A DNA stretch of 64,000 nt from Hymenobacter arizonensis. GTDB lineage: Bacteria > Bacteroidota > Bacteroidia > Cytophagales > Hymenobacteraceae. Positions 34,151-42,155 of the stretch are shown piece after piece. The translations under genes and the position numbers were made by a program. The first letter of the stretch is position 1, and every line of letters begins with the position of its first letter. A model generated the notes under the pieces. That model was given only the letters and a program-made list of their open reading frames with translations, did no database searches and had not been told where the DNA came from. The stretch is taken from positions 310,001 through 374,000 of the forward strand of contig NZ_FOXS01000002.1 of assembly GCF_900115775.1 (NCBI RefSeq). The letters are read 5' to 3'.

Positions 34151-35578
34151 CTAGACCAGAACCTCTTCGGTAAGCACGCTAGCAAATGCCAGGAGGTCCG
34201 CTTCGCGGAACGCCCCAGCCATTACCTGCAAGCCTATGGGCAAGCCAGTAGCATCCTCCCCCACCGGCACTGAGATGGCGGGCACCCCGGCCAGCGAGGC
34301 CTGAACGGTGAAAATATCGGCCAAGTACATCGACACGGGGTCTTGCTTCTCGCCTAATTTGAAAGCCGTGGTAGGCGTAGTAGGCAACACCAGGAAATCA
34401 AACTGACGCAACAGCTCGTCGGTCTTGTCCTTAATCAGACGGCGCACGCGCTGAGCCTTGGTGTAGTAAGCGTCATAGTAGTTGGCGCTGAGCACAAAAG
34501 TGCCGAGCAGAATCCGCCGCTGCACTTCGGCCCCAAAGCCCTGCGAACGGCTTTTTTTATAGAGCGACTCCAGGTCCGTGGCATCCGGGGCACGGTAGCC
34601 GTACTTCACCCCGTCGAAGCGGCCCAGGTTAGAGCTGGCTTCGGCCGTGGTGAGGATGTAGTAGGTAGGAATCATGAAGTCGAGGTAGGGAAAGTCCACA
34701 GCCTCCACCACGTGGCCCTGGCCACGCAGAATGTCGAGCTGGGTTTCCAGCGCCGACTTGATTTCCGGGTTCAGGCCCTCGCTGTTGATGGCATCGGCAA
34801 TGTAGCCAATGCGGTAGTGCGGGGCGGGCGTGAGCTGCTGGCTATAGGCGGGCACTTCGCGCTGGCTGGCGGTGCTGTCCATGTCATCGGGACCGGCCAT
34901 TACTTCCAGTAGCAAGGCCGCATCCTGCACCGAGCGGGTGATGGGCCCAATCTGGTCGAACGACGAGGCAAAGGCCACTAGGCCGTAGCGCGAGATGCGC
35001 GAATACGTGGGCTTCAAGCCAATGACGCCGCAGAAAGCCGCCGGCTGCCGCACCGAGCCGCCCGTATCCGAGCCTATCGAGGCCAAGCACATATCGGCCT
35101 GCACGGCCACGGCCGAGCCGCCCGATGAGCCGCCGGGTACCCGTTCTGGGTCGGCTGCATTACGTGCCGGGCCGAAGTAGGAAGTTTCGTTCGAGCCGCC
35201 CATGGCAAACTCATCGCAGTTCTGGCGGCCGATGAGAATAGCGTCGGCATCGAGCAAGCGCTGCACGGCAGTGCCGGTAAACAGCGATTTGAAGCCGTCG
35301 AGCATCAGGCTGCTGCTTTGCAGCGAGTGCCCGGCATAGGCCAGCACATCTTTCAGGCCGATGACCATGCCGGCCAAGGGCCCGGCGGTGCCAGCGGCCA
35401 GCTTCGCGTCTACGGCATCGGCCTGGGCCCGGGCCTCGTCGGCCCACACTTCCAGGAAGGCGTTGAGGTGCTGCTGGCGCTCGATGTTGCCAAGGTAATA
35501 CTCAACGAGCTGACGGCAGGACGTGGTGCCCGCCGCCAGCTCGTTACGAACTTCGGATAAAGAATGAAAACGCTTCAA
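34151..35578 (-). CDS. gatA: Aspartyl/glutamyl-tRNA(Asn/Gln) amidotransferase subunit A
   Basis: 475 residues with the amidase signature GGSSGGSAVAV and GSDTGGSVRQPAAFCG. The Ser-cisSer-Lys triad is complete by comparison with known GatA: Lys76 (VIGLKDV), Ser151 and Ser175. GatA releases ammonia from glutamine for the GatB transamidation of misacylated tRNA. gatB and gatC are not in the window, which is common in this phylum. It follows the two tatA genes with a 32-bp gap and probably shares their transcript. Confidence 0.95.
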   Translation of the reverse strand: MKRFHSLSEVRNELAAGTTSCRQLVEYYLGNIERQQHLNAFLEVWADEARAQADAVDAKLAAGTAGPLAGMVIGLKDVLAYAGHSLQSSSLMLDGFKSLFTGTAVQRLLDADAILIGRQNCDEFAMGGSNETSYFGPARNAADPERVPGGSSGGSAVAVQADMCLASIGSDTGGSVRQPAAFCGVIGLKPTYSRISRYGLVAFASSFDQIGPITRSVQDAALLLEVMAGPDDMDSTASQREVPAYSQQLTPAPHYRIGYIADAINSEGLNPEIKSALETQLDILRGQGHVVEAVDFPYLDFMIPTYYILTTAEASSNLGRFDGVKYGYRAPDATDLESLYKKSRSQGFGAEVQRRILLGTFVLSANYYDAYYTKAQRVRRLIKDKTDELLRQFDFLVLPTTPTTAFKLGEKQDPVSMYLADIFTVQASLAGVPAISVPVGEDATGLPIGLQVMAGAFREADLLAFASVLTEEVLV

Positions 35579-35610
35579 ACTGTTCTGCAGATTAGGTGCC
35601 CGATTTGGCG

Positions 35611-36105
35611 TTATACGTTAGGATTGGGGGAAGCCGGAACATAGGGCTGCCGGGGCTGGGTGCCCTCGGGCGCCAAGTTGGGCGGCAAGGTAGGGGTCAC
35701 GGGCGGAGCCGGGTCTTCGTTCTGGTTCTCAAATGAGTAGTCAGCATCGGCGGTGGGCAGTACCGAGGCCGTAGCTGGCGCCGCCCAAGGGTCGAACCCA
35801 GAACCGGTTTCGGCTACCGGAGGAGTAGACGCGGCCGGCGAAGACAGCGAGGACGAAGACGGGTTCTGCGCATCGTACACGGGTGTTTGCTGTTGCGTGT
35901 AGCTGGGCTGCGAAGGCTGGCCGGCCTGCTCAAATTCCTTGCGGATTTCGGTGCTGGCGTCCTTGAACTCACGAATGCCCTTGCCAAGGCCCCGGGCGAG
36001 CTCAGGAATTTTGTTGGCCCCAAAGAAAATGAGGATAACAACCATTATCAGCATAATCTCGGAGCCGCCGATATCGCCCAGGAAGAGGATGAAAGGAGTT
36101 TGCAT
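35611..36105 (-). CDS. TatA/TatE-type twin-arginine translocase subunit, long C-terminal tail
   Basis: 164 residues. A short N-terminal membrane helix (GGSEIMLIMVVILIFFGANKIPELARGLGKGIREFKD) is followed by the hinge and amphipathic helix usual for TatA. From about residue 65 a Pro/Ser/Gln-rich tail, likely disordered, makes the protein twice the usual TatA length. It is a paralogue of the gene 17 bp upstream (36123-36398). A TatB-like role for the longer copy is possible but not shown. No tatC is present in the window. Confidence 0.9.
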   Translation of the reverse strand: MQTPFILFLGDIGGSEIMLIMVVILIFFGANKIPELARGLGKGIREFKDASTEIRKEFEQAGQPSQPSYTQQQTPVYDAQNPSSSSLSSPAASTPPVAETGSGFDPWAAPATASVLPTADADYSFENQNEDPAPPVTPTLPPNLAPEGTQPRQPYVPASPNPNV

Positions 36106-36122
36106 GGCTTGCGGGGCGCAGA

Positions 36123-36398
36123 CTAGCGCGGCTGGTTGGTAGGGTCGTTAGGATTGTATACGGGCGGAACGGGCTGCTGATAGCCCTGCTGCACGGGAGG
36201 GGTAGTGGGCTGGTCGCGGTACTGCGGCTGCTGCTTGTCGGCCTCCTTGGTCGCGTCCTTAAACTCGCGCACGCCCTGGCCCATGCCTTTGAAGAGCTCG
36301 GGAATCCGCTTGGCTCCAAACAGCAGAATAATCACAAACACGATGAGCAGGATTTCGGTTGTCCCGAAGCTGCCGATTAGAAACAAGGAATGAAGCAT
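36123..36398 (-). CDS. tatA: Twin-arginine translocase subunit TatA
   Basis: 91 residues with the typical TatA plan: membrane helix ([24 protein letters not shown]), an FGAKRIPEL hinge, an amphipathic helix ([17 protein letters not shown]), then a short Pro/Gln-rich tail. TatA oligomers form the pore for folded Tat substrates in the inner membrane. It heads the tatA-tatA-gatA group. The segment upstream to 36650 has no credible minus-strand gene. Confidence 0.93.
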   Translation of the reverse strand: MLHSLFLIGSFGTTEILLIVFVIILLFGAKRIPELFKGMGQGVREFKDATKEADKQQPQYRDQPTTPPVQQGYQQPVPPVYNPNDPTNQPR

Positions 36399-36575
36399 GA
36401 GGAGATGGGCCCCTGGGCCCGATTAGAGTGATAAAGGAGGATATACGAAGCCCAACACCTTTTGGAGTCTCAAAGATACCCGACAAGAAGGTTTTAGCAG
36501 ATAATCTACTCTCCTTGGGGGGTGATTTGTGTCGATTGGCCGGGCGCTGGCTGGGGTTGGCCGGAATCCCTCCAG

Positions 36576-36603
36576 TTGCACCTGTCCCAGGGCGTTAGCT
36601 TTG
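36576..36603 (+). promoter_or_regulatory. Bacteroidetes-type promoter for the GAF-LytTR gene
   Basis: TTG at 36576-36578, a 17-base spacer, then TAGCTTTG at 36596-36603 (consensus TAnnTTTG). A start near 36608 gives a leader of about 40 bases. Confidence 0.6.
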
Positions 36604-36649
36604 CTAAGCTTTTCACCTTGAGCTTTCTTGGCCCAATTGAGCTCAAGCC

Positions 36650-37618
36650 ATGTCCTCATTATCTCCCTACGCTGTGAAATTACCTAAGCGCCCCACGCAG
36701 CCCGACTCCGCTCTCCGTCAAGTAAACGAGCCCGAGCGCTTAGAGGCCCTCCATAGTTACGAGGTGCTCGACACCGACCCGGAGCAGGTATTCAACGACA
36801 TTGCTCACTTGTCGGCATTTATTTGCGGCACGCCCATGTCGCTGGTTTCTCTCATCGACGGGCACCGGCAGTGGTTCAAAGCCAAAGTCGGGCTGGAAAC
36901 AAAGGAAACGCCCCGCGAGCACGCGTTCTGCCAGTACGCCATGCGCGCCCAGGACGTGTTCGAGGTGAACGACGCCACCGCCGATACCCGCTTCGCGGAA
37001 AACCCGCTCGTGACCGGCGACCCCAACATCCGTTTCTATGCCGGCGCCCCGCTGCTCTCGCCCGAAGGCCAGCCGTTGGGTACCCTGTGCGCGCTCGACA
37101 CCGTGCCCCGCGAACTCAACGACGACCAGCGCGAGGCCCTGCGCATCCTGGCCCGGCAGGTAATGGCCCACTTGGAGCTCCGCCGCATCCGCATTCAGCT
37201 CGAAGACGAACGCCAGAAGCTGGAAGGGGTGCTGCGCATGGCCAACAACGCCGGCGATGCGCTCTACGCCAACAACCGCTCTGAGATTTTTGTCAAACAA
37301 GACCAACGCCTGGTTCGCATTGCCACCGCCGACCTGCAGTACGTGGAAGCCCTGGGCGACTACGTGAACCTCTACACAGCCCGCGAGCGGTTCACGGTGT
37401 ACAGCACCATGAAAGACCTGGAAACCAAGCTTCCTGTTCGGGACTTTGCCCGCGTGCACCGCAAATACATTGTCCGCCTCGACCGCATCATGACCATCGA
37501 AGCCGACTCGGCCTTGCTCGATGGCGTGCGCGACTCCAGCTTGTCGCGCACCCCGGTGCGGGTGCCCATTGGCAGCTCCTATAAATCGGGCCTGCTGGGG
37601 CGCCTAAACCTGGTATAA
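36650..37618 (+). CDS. GAF domain and LytTR DNA-binding domain regulator
   Basis: 322 residues. A GAF domain occupies about 30-185 (EVLDTDPEQVFNDIAHLSAF, SLIDGHRQWFKAKVG, FYAGAPLLSPEGQPLGTLCA). A short helical linker follows (LEDERQKLEGVLRM). The LytTR DNA-binding domain spans about 220-320 (ATADLQYVEALGDYVNLYT, RVHRKYIVRLDRI, VRVPIGSSYKSGLLG). GAF replaces the receiver domain of ordinary LytTR response regulators, so this looks like a one-component regulator sensing a small ligand or light/redox cue. No histidine kinase is adjacent. The target genes are unknown. Confidence 0.9.
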   Translation: MSSLSPYAVKLPKRPTQPDSALRQVNEPERLEALHSYEVLDTDPEQVFNDIAHLSAFICGTPMSLVSLIDGHRQWFKAKVGLETKETPREHAFCQYAMRAQDVFEVNDATADTRFAENPLVTGDPNIRFYAGAPLLSPEGQPLGTLCALDTVPRELNDDQREALRILARQVMAHLELRRIRIQLEDERQKLEGVLRMANNAGDALYANNRSEIFVKQDQRLVRIATADLQYVEALGDYVNLYTARERFTVYSTMKDLETKLPVRDFARVHRKYIVRLDRIMTIEADSALLDGVRDSSLSRTPVRVPIGSSYKSGLLGRLNLV

Positions 37619-37811
37619 ACGCCACCCGCGCCGCGTCCCTGTTTCAACTTCAAAACTAGGCAAAGCTGACGTTCGCCGGGTGAATTTGACTACTCGCCGA
37701 GTTGCAGCGCGGGCCGCCTCGCGAATGCCCCACCTTTGTTTCGGTTATCGGTTGGGGCAGGCTAGTAGCCGCCGCGGCCGACGACTAAGTTTGTTTTCAT
37801 AGCTCAGAAAG

Positions 37812-37840
37812 ACCCGCACCTTTGGCGCGGGTTTTTTTTC
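37812..37840 (+). terminator. Rho-independent terminator
   Basis: A stem ACCCGC (37812-37817) with GCGGGT (37827-37832) is followed by a run of eight T. It lies about 190 bp after the GAF-LytTR gene and just before the convergent EnvC-like gene. Confidence 0.75.
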
Positions 37841-37863
37841 GTGCTCACCGCACGGCCGTTGCC

Positions 37864-39354
37864 TTAGCGGTGGCCCAGCCAGCTCTGAGGGTTCAGGTTT
37901 TGCGAATTATGCCACACCTGAAACTGCACTTCGGACGTGCCCTCGGAGTCGGTAGCCACCACCCCAATTACCTCTTTGGCACTCACGCGCTGGCCCTCGC
38001 GCACGCTCACGGACCGGAGCTTGGCATACACCGTGAAAAAGTCGCCGTGTTGAATCATGACAATGGTGTTCATACCCGCGATATTGGCAATGGTGAGCAC
38101 CTTGCCGTCGAAACAGGAGCGCACCGACTCGCCGGCGCCGGTCTGAATATCAACGCCGCGGTTTTCCACGGTCACGTTTTTCAGCACCGGGTGCGCGTGC
38201 CGCCCAAAGCGCTGGCTGATGAAGCCCCGGCTCACGGGCCAGGGCAGCCGGCCCCGGTTCCCAGCAAACGAAGACGAAAGCAGAGCCGACTCGGGGGTGA
38301 GGGCAATGCGCACGGCGCGGCGGTCGGCAGCGGTTTCGGCCGCCGTTTCGGGAGCATCAGATTCTGGGGCCGCGCTGGCATCGTCGTTGTCCGAGCGCGT
38401 GCGCCCGCCCCCGGCGGCACTGCGCGCTGCGGCCGCACGGCGGGCCGCGGCCGCAGCGGCTATCTCAGCCTGGCGCCGAGCTGCCAGGCGGGCGGCCCGG
38501 GCAGCGCGGGCTATTTCTTCGCGCACGCGCTGGGCAATCAGGTTGTCAAGCTGCACCACGGCACGCCGCCGCTCCTCCAGCTCCTGGCGCAGGCCCTGCT
38601 CCTGCTGGCTGAGTTGCTGCACCATCTGGTCTTCCTTGGTCTTCAGCGTCAGCAGGTTTTTATTTTCGTTGAGCTGAGTATTCAGCAAGCTGCTTTTGCG
38701 GCGCTGCTGCTGCGTGAGGCCCGTGAGCTGCTGGCTGAGTTGCTGCTGCGTACCCATAATGCGGGCCGCTTGCCGCTGCCGCTCCTCGGTGTACTGCCGG
38801 ATGTAGCGCAGCCTGAGCGCAAACTCGTTAAACGAGTCGGACGCAAACAGAAACATCAATCGGTTGAAACCATTGGACGTTTTAGAGGCCGTGTACAGCA
38901 GCCGCGCGTACTCAGCTTTTAGCTCCCGCAGGGTTTGCTGGGTTTGCAGCACCTGCTTGGCGGTTTGGTGCACGTTGCTTTCAATGCCCTGCAGCTGGGT
39001 CGAAATCCCCTGAATCACCTGCTTTTTCTCGGTCAGCTTTTCCTTGATGACGTTCAATTGACCCAAGCTCACCTTTTTCTTCTCCTGGGTTTGATTCAGG
39101 GCCTGACTGGTTTCCTGAATCTGGCGCAGATTGGCCAGCCGCTCGCGCTCCAGTTGCTCCTTGCTTTTGGGAGCGGCCCGGCGGGTAGGAGCACTTTTTG
39201 CCTTGGTTTTGGAAGGGCTAACTTGAGTTGACTTTGTGGGAGTCTTGGTCTTGGCAGGCTGCTTTTTTTTGGGTTGCTGCGCAGCGGCAGGCAGGGCCAG
39301 CCACAGGCTGAGTAGGCACAGCAGCCACCATTGCCGGCGGGCTCGCACAGCCAT
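37864..39354 (-). CDS. EnvC-like coiled-coil protein with degenerate LytM (M23) domain
   Basis: 496 residues from the ATG at 39354, where a signal peptide starts (MAVRARRQWWLLCLLSLWLALPAAAQ). Lys/Thr-rich residues lead into long coiled coils (about 65-310: LNQTQEKKKVSLGQLNVIKEKL and GTQQQLSQQLTGLTQQQRR). An Ala/Arg-rich helix and an acidic linker follow. The C-terminal LytM domain has FGRHAHPVLKNVTVENRGVDI, but the usual zinc-binding YxHL is YAKL (FFTVYAKLRSV), and the first metal-site Asp is absent. The peptidase is therefore probably inactive, and like E. coli EnvC it may activate an amidase. It ends the 37.9-46.2 kb minus-strand cluster. Confidence 0.88.
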   Translation of the reverse strand: MAVRARRQWWLLCLLSLWLALPAAAQQPKKKQPAKTKTPTKSTQVSPSKTKAKSAPTRRAAPKSKEQLERERLANLRQIQETSQALNQTQEKKKVSLGQLNVIKEKLTEKKQVIQGISTQLQGIESNVHQTAKQVLQTQQTLRELKAEYARLLYTASKTSNGFNRLMFLFASDSFNEFALRLRYIRQYTEERQRQAARIMGTQQQLSQQLTGLTQQQRRKSSLLNTQLNENKNLLTLKTKEDQMVQQLSQQEQGLRQELEERRRAVVQLDNLIAQRVREEIARAARAARLAARRQAEIAAAAAARRAAAARSAAGGGRTRSDNDDASAAPESDAPETAAETAADRRAVRIALTPESALLSSSFAGNRGRLPWPVSRGFISQRFGRHAHPVLKNVTVENRGVDIQTGAGESVRSCFDGKVLTIANIAGMNTIVMIQHGDFFTVYAKLRSVSVREGQRVSAKEVIGVVATDSEGTSEVQFQVWHNSQNLNPQSWLGHR

Positions 39355-39432
39355 GTGGTAGCCCCGAGGAGCCGTTGTTTTATCAACCGTTGTTACCTGT
39401 ATGTTCAAAGTCTACCGTTCAAAAGCTGCTAC

Positions 39433-40230
39433 TTATTTCTGCCGCTTGAAGCCTTTGGGCACGGTAAAGGGGAAGGACAGCCGCTCACGCCCGGCATTCA
39501 CCTTGGTATAGTTGATGGCCGCTGTCACGGCCCCCGCAGTGGGTTGCTGCGCCTGAATAAACGTGGCGTGCGCAAATGGCAGATTCGCCTGTTCCTCCAA
39601 GGGGCGGAAATCGGTGTAGTCCACAATCAGGTTGCGCTTGGTGGCTTCGTCGCTCACTTTCAGCTGCTGCACCCGGCCGGTACCGGCTTGCAGCAGGCGC
39701 TCAATCAGCACCTCGGCCAATGGGTAGGTGACGCGCTGGCGGCCGGCCTCCTCGTTGGCCACGGTGGGCGTAGTGCCAGCCGGAGCGGGCATGTAGTCGC
39801 CCAGCAGCAGCGCCTGCATTTGCTCAAAGCTCACGGGCACGTTCAGCAGTTTACTGAGGTAGTTGTATCCGCCCGAAAAGTAGGTTTTCTCCAGTCGGTT
39901 CAGCACCTGTACCGAGTCACGGGTGAGCACGGCGCGCACGCCTTCAATCCCGGCCAGCGAGGCCGACACCCAGATGATGCTGTCGCGGCGCATGCGCAGG
40001 GCCAGATTGGCGCCCTGCTTGTTGCCATTCATTGTGATTTGAGCCTTGCCTTTGGCGTTCAAAAACAAGAAGGTGGTGTTGGTGGCCTGCACCGTGGGCA
40101 GTGCGGGCTCCATGGCTTGCGCGGTGGGCGTCGATGTGCCCGGGCCCCGGCCCGATTTAGTAGGTACGCCCTTGCGATTGCAGCTGCCCAATAGCAGCCC
40201 CAAGGCCAAGAGCAAAGTGAGTTTATTCAT
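39433..40230 (-). CDS. DUF4292 family lipoprotein
   Basis: 265 residues. The lipobox LLLGSC puts the lipidated cysteine at Cys17. The body matches DUF4292 in its arrangement (NAKGKAQITMNGNKQ, IIWVSASLAGIEGVRAVLTRDSV, LNRLEKTYFSGGYNYLSKLLNVP). The fold is thought to resemble LolA/LolB-type lipoprotein carriers, but the role is not established. Its start overlaps the end of the upstream TPR gene by 8 bp, which argues for translational coupling. The EnvC-like gene follows on the same strand, an order seen in other Bacteroidota. Confidence 0.9.
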   Translation of the reverse strand: MNKLTLLLALGLLLGSCNRKGVPTKSGRGPGTSTPTAQAMEPALPTVQATNTTFLFLNAKGKAQITMNGNKQGANLALRMRRDSIIWVSASLAGIEGVRAVLTRDSVQVLNRLEKTYFSGGYNYLSKLLNVPVSFEQMQALLLGDYMPAPAGTTPTVANEEAGRQRVTYPLAEVLIERLLQAGTGRVQQLKVSDEATKRNLIVDYTDFRPLEEQANLPFAHATFIQAQQPTAGAVTAAINYTKVNAGRERLSFPFTVPKGFKRQK

Positions 40231-42049
40231 ACAGTTTTCGGTCTTTCAATTTGCGCTCCAGCAAGTTCGAAGCCACTCCGGCTTTTCGGGCCCGCTGCCA
40301 CTCGGCCACGGCTTTGTCTTTTTCGCCGAGCTGGTAGAGCACATCGCCGTAGTGTTCAATCACGGCGGCATCTTTGGTGGTTTGCAGGGCTTTTTCCAAA
40401 GCAGCTTTGGCTCCTGCGTAATCCTTCATCTTGTAAAGCACCCAAGCGTAGGTGTCGAGGTAGGTGTCGTTGTCGGGAAATTGCTTCACCACCTTGCCCG
40501 CCATTTGCTTGGCTTTTTCCAGCTTCTCCCCGCGCAACGATAAAAAGTAACTGTAATTGTTCAGCACCTGCACATTGTTGGGGTCGCTCACCAGAGCAGC
40601 TTCGTAGGCCGCGTCCGATTTGGCGTAGTCCTTCATCTCATGGTAAGCATCGCCGAGCTGGGCATCGAACTGCCCCAACAGCTCCGGGTTGGCCAGGGCC
40701 AGCTTGCGGCCGTATTCCAGCGCTTTCACGCCTTTCTGCGGCTGCTTCTTCAGCAAGTGGGCCACGCCGTTGTAAAACCATATTGACGCTTGGTTGGGAA
40801 AAAGCTCCAGCGCCCGGTCGGTGTGCGTCAGCAGCGAATCCGTCTGGTTAAGCTCAGCATCAATCCACACCACCTGCTGCCAGATTTTAAACTGAGAGTT
40901 ATCGTAGCGCAAGGCTTTGAGGTAGGTGTCACGGGCGTCCTTTTTACGGTCGGTCAGGGTTTGAATATCACCCGCCACCGCATAAGACTTGGCCTCTTTA
41001 GGATAAGTTTTGATAGTGGCAGCGGCCAGGTCGCGGGCTAGCTGGTTCACCGATTCTTTAGGGTTGGGCAGCTGCTTGATGTAGCTCACCAGAATGCGCA
41101 CCCGCTCGTCGATGTCCAGCGCTGGGCTGGCAAAAGCCAGCTTCAGCTGCTCACCGGCTTGGTCGGGCTGGTTTTGCTGGCGGTACACTTCCGCCAGAAT
41201 CATGTGGGCCTGGGGGTTCTCAGGGTCGGTCCGCAATGCCTGCTCGGCCACCCGGACGGCATCGGCCAAGCGATTGTTGCTGGCGTACATTTCAGCTTGG
41301 GCCAACACGTAGCGGCTTTCATTAGGATTGGCCCGGATGAGCTTTTCGCCTTCGGCCAGCGCCAGGTCCAGCTTGTTTTGCTTCAGATAAATCTGCTGTT
41401 TCTTAAAGGAAACCTCATCTACTTGGCCAAACTCCTTCTCGGCGAGCTCCAGCGTGCTCAGCGCTTCGGGCAGCTTGTTCTGGGCCAAGTACAGGTCAGC
41501 GAGGTTGAACAGGTAGCTGCCGGAGTTCGGCACCTGCTTGATGAGCGAGGCATACGTTTTTGCGGCCCCGTCGTACTGCTTCTGCCGCACCTGGATATCG
41601 GCCAGCAACAGGTAGTAGTACGCATTTTTAGCATCAAGCCGAATGGCCGCATTCGCGTAGTTGGTGGCGTCGCGCAGGTTGCCGCTTAGCAGGTTGGCTT
41701 CGGCTATCTTGTAGTTGACGGCCGCGTTGTCGGGGTTCAGCGCATAAGCTCTCAGCAGCTGCTCCAGGGCTTTGGTGTAGTCCTCCAGCAGCACGTACTT
41801 CACGCCATCCACAAACAGCGCTTCGGTGTGCTCCCGCTCCCGCTCCGATAAGGGCGGGGCCGCCGCCCGCTTGGCGCGGGCATCGGCCAGCTTCTTGTCC
41901 AGCTCGCGTTGTTCTTTTTCCAGCGCCCGCCGCTCTTTGCGGGTCATTTTGGCGGGAGGGGTATCGGCGCCAGTGGAGGGCTGCGCATAGCCAAAGGCCG
42001 TCAGCCCCAACCAAAACAACAGACTAAGAACAACTTGACGCATATACAA
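40223..42049 (-). CDS. Tetratricopeptide repeat protein, secreted or periplasmic
   Basis: 608 residues with a signal peptide (RQVVLSLLFWLGLTAFGYAQ). A basic helical stretch (MTRKERRALEKEQRELDKKL) precedes at least ten TPR-like helix pairs from about residue 75 to the end (for example YTKALEQLLRAYALNPDNAA, KSDAAYEAALVSDPNNVQV). Such repeats scaffold protein complexes; the partner is unknown. The ATG at 42049 and another at 42043 both fit. A terminator-like hairpin ends almost at the start codon (42048-42070), which favours the later ATG and suggests transcriptional control. The last 8 bp overlap the DUF4292 gene. Confidence 0.88.
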   Translation of the reverse strand: MYMRQVVLSLLFWLGLTAFGYAQPSTGADTPPAKMTRKERRALEKEQRELDKKLADARAKRAAAPPLSEREREHTEALFVDGVKYVLLEDYTKALEQLLRAYALNPDNAAVNYKIAEANLLSGNLRDATNYANAAIRLDAKNAYYYLLLADIQVRQKQYDGAAKTYASLIKQVPNSGSYLFNLADLYLAQNKLPEALSTLELAEKEFGQVDEVSFKKQQIYLKQNKLDLALAEGEKLIRANPNESRYVLAQAEMYASNNRLADAVRVAEQALRTDPENPQAHMILAEVYRQQNQPDQAGEQLKLAFASPALDIDERVRILVSYIKQLPNPKESVNQLARDLAAATIKTYPKEAKSYAVAGDIQTLTDRKKDARDTYLKALRYDNSQFKIWQQVVWIDAELNQTDSLLTHTDRALELFPNQASIWFYNGVAHLLKKQPQKGVKALEYGRKLALANPELLGQFDAQLGDAYHEMKDYAKSDAAYEAALVSDPNNVQVLNNYSYFLSLRGEKLEKAKQMAGKVVKQFPDNDTYLDTYAWVLYKMKDYAGAKAALEKALQTTKDAAVIEHYGDVLYQLGEKDKAVAEWQRARKAGVASNLLERKLKDRKLYE

Positions 42050-42070
42050 AAAACCGGACCTGGGGCCCGG
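42048..42070 (-). terminator. Terminator-like hairpin abutting the TPR gene start
   Basis: On the minus strand CCGGGCC (42070-42064), a 3-base loop and GGTCCGG (42060-42054, one G-U pair) are followed by six T (42053-42048). The T-run reaches the first candidate ATG of the TPR gene. It could end the nucleotidyltransferase transcript or attenuate the TPR gene. Confidence 0.6.
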
Positions 42071-42097
42071 CTCACGAATTTACGGGTAATAATGCCC

Positions 42098-42131
42098 AAC
42101 GACGCGACCCTCCGCAGAAGGCCGCGTCGTT
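42098..42131 (-). promoter_or_regulatory. Hairpin between the nucleotidyltransferase and TPR genes
   Basis: AACGACGCG (42098-42106) pairs perfectly with CGCGTCGTT (42123-42131), and two more pairs form beyond one mismatch. There is no T-run. With the hairpin at 42048-42070 it makes the 106-bp gap highly structured. Confidence 0.5.
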
Positions 42132-42155
42132 GTAACGCATTTACTCGCTAAAATG

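Noticed and set aside
36423..36659. 78-codon minus-strand ORF between tatA and the GAF-LytTR gene
   Set aside because: Overlaps the promoter and start of the LytTR gene and has no family character.
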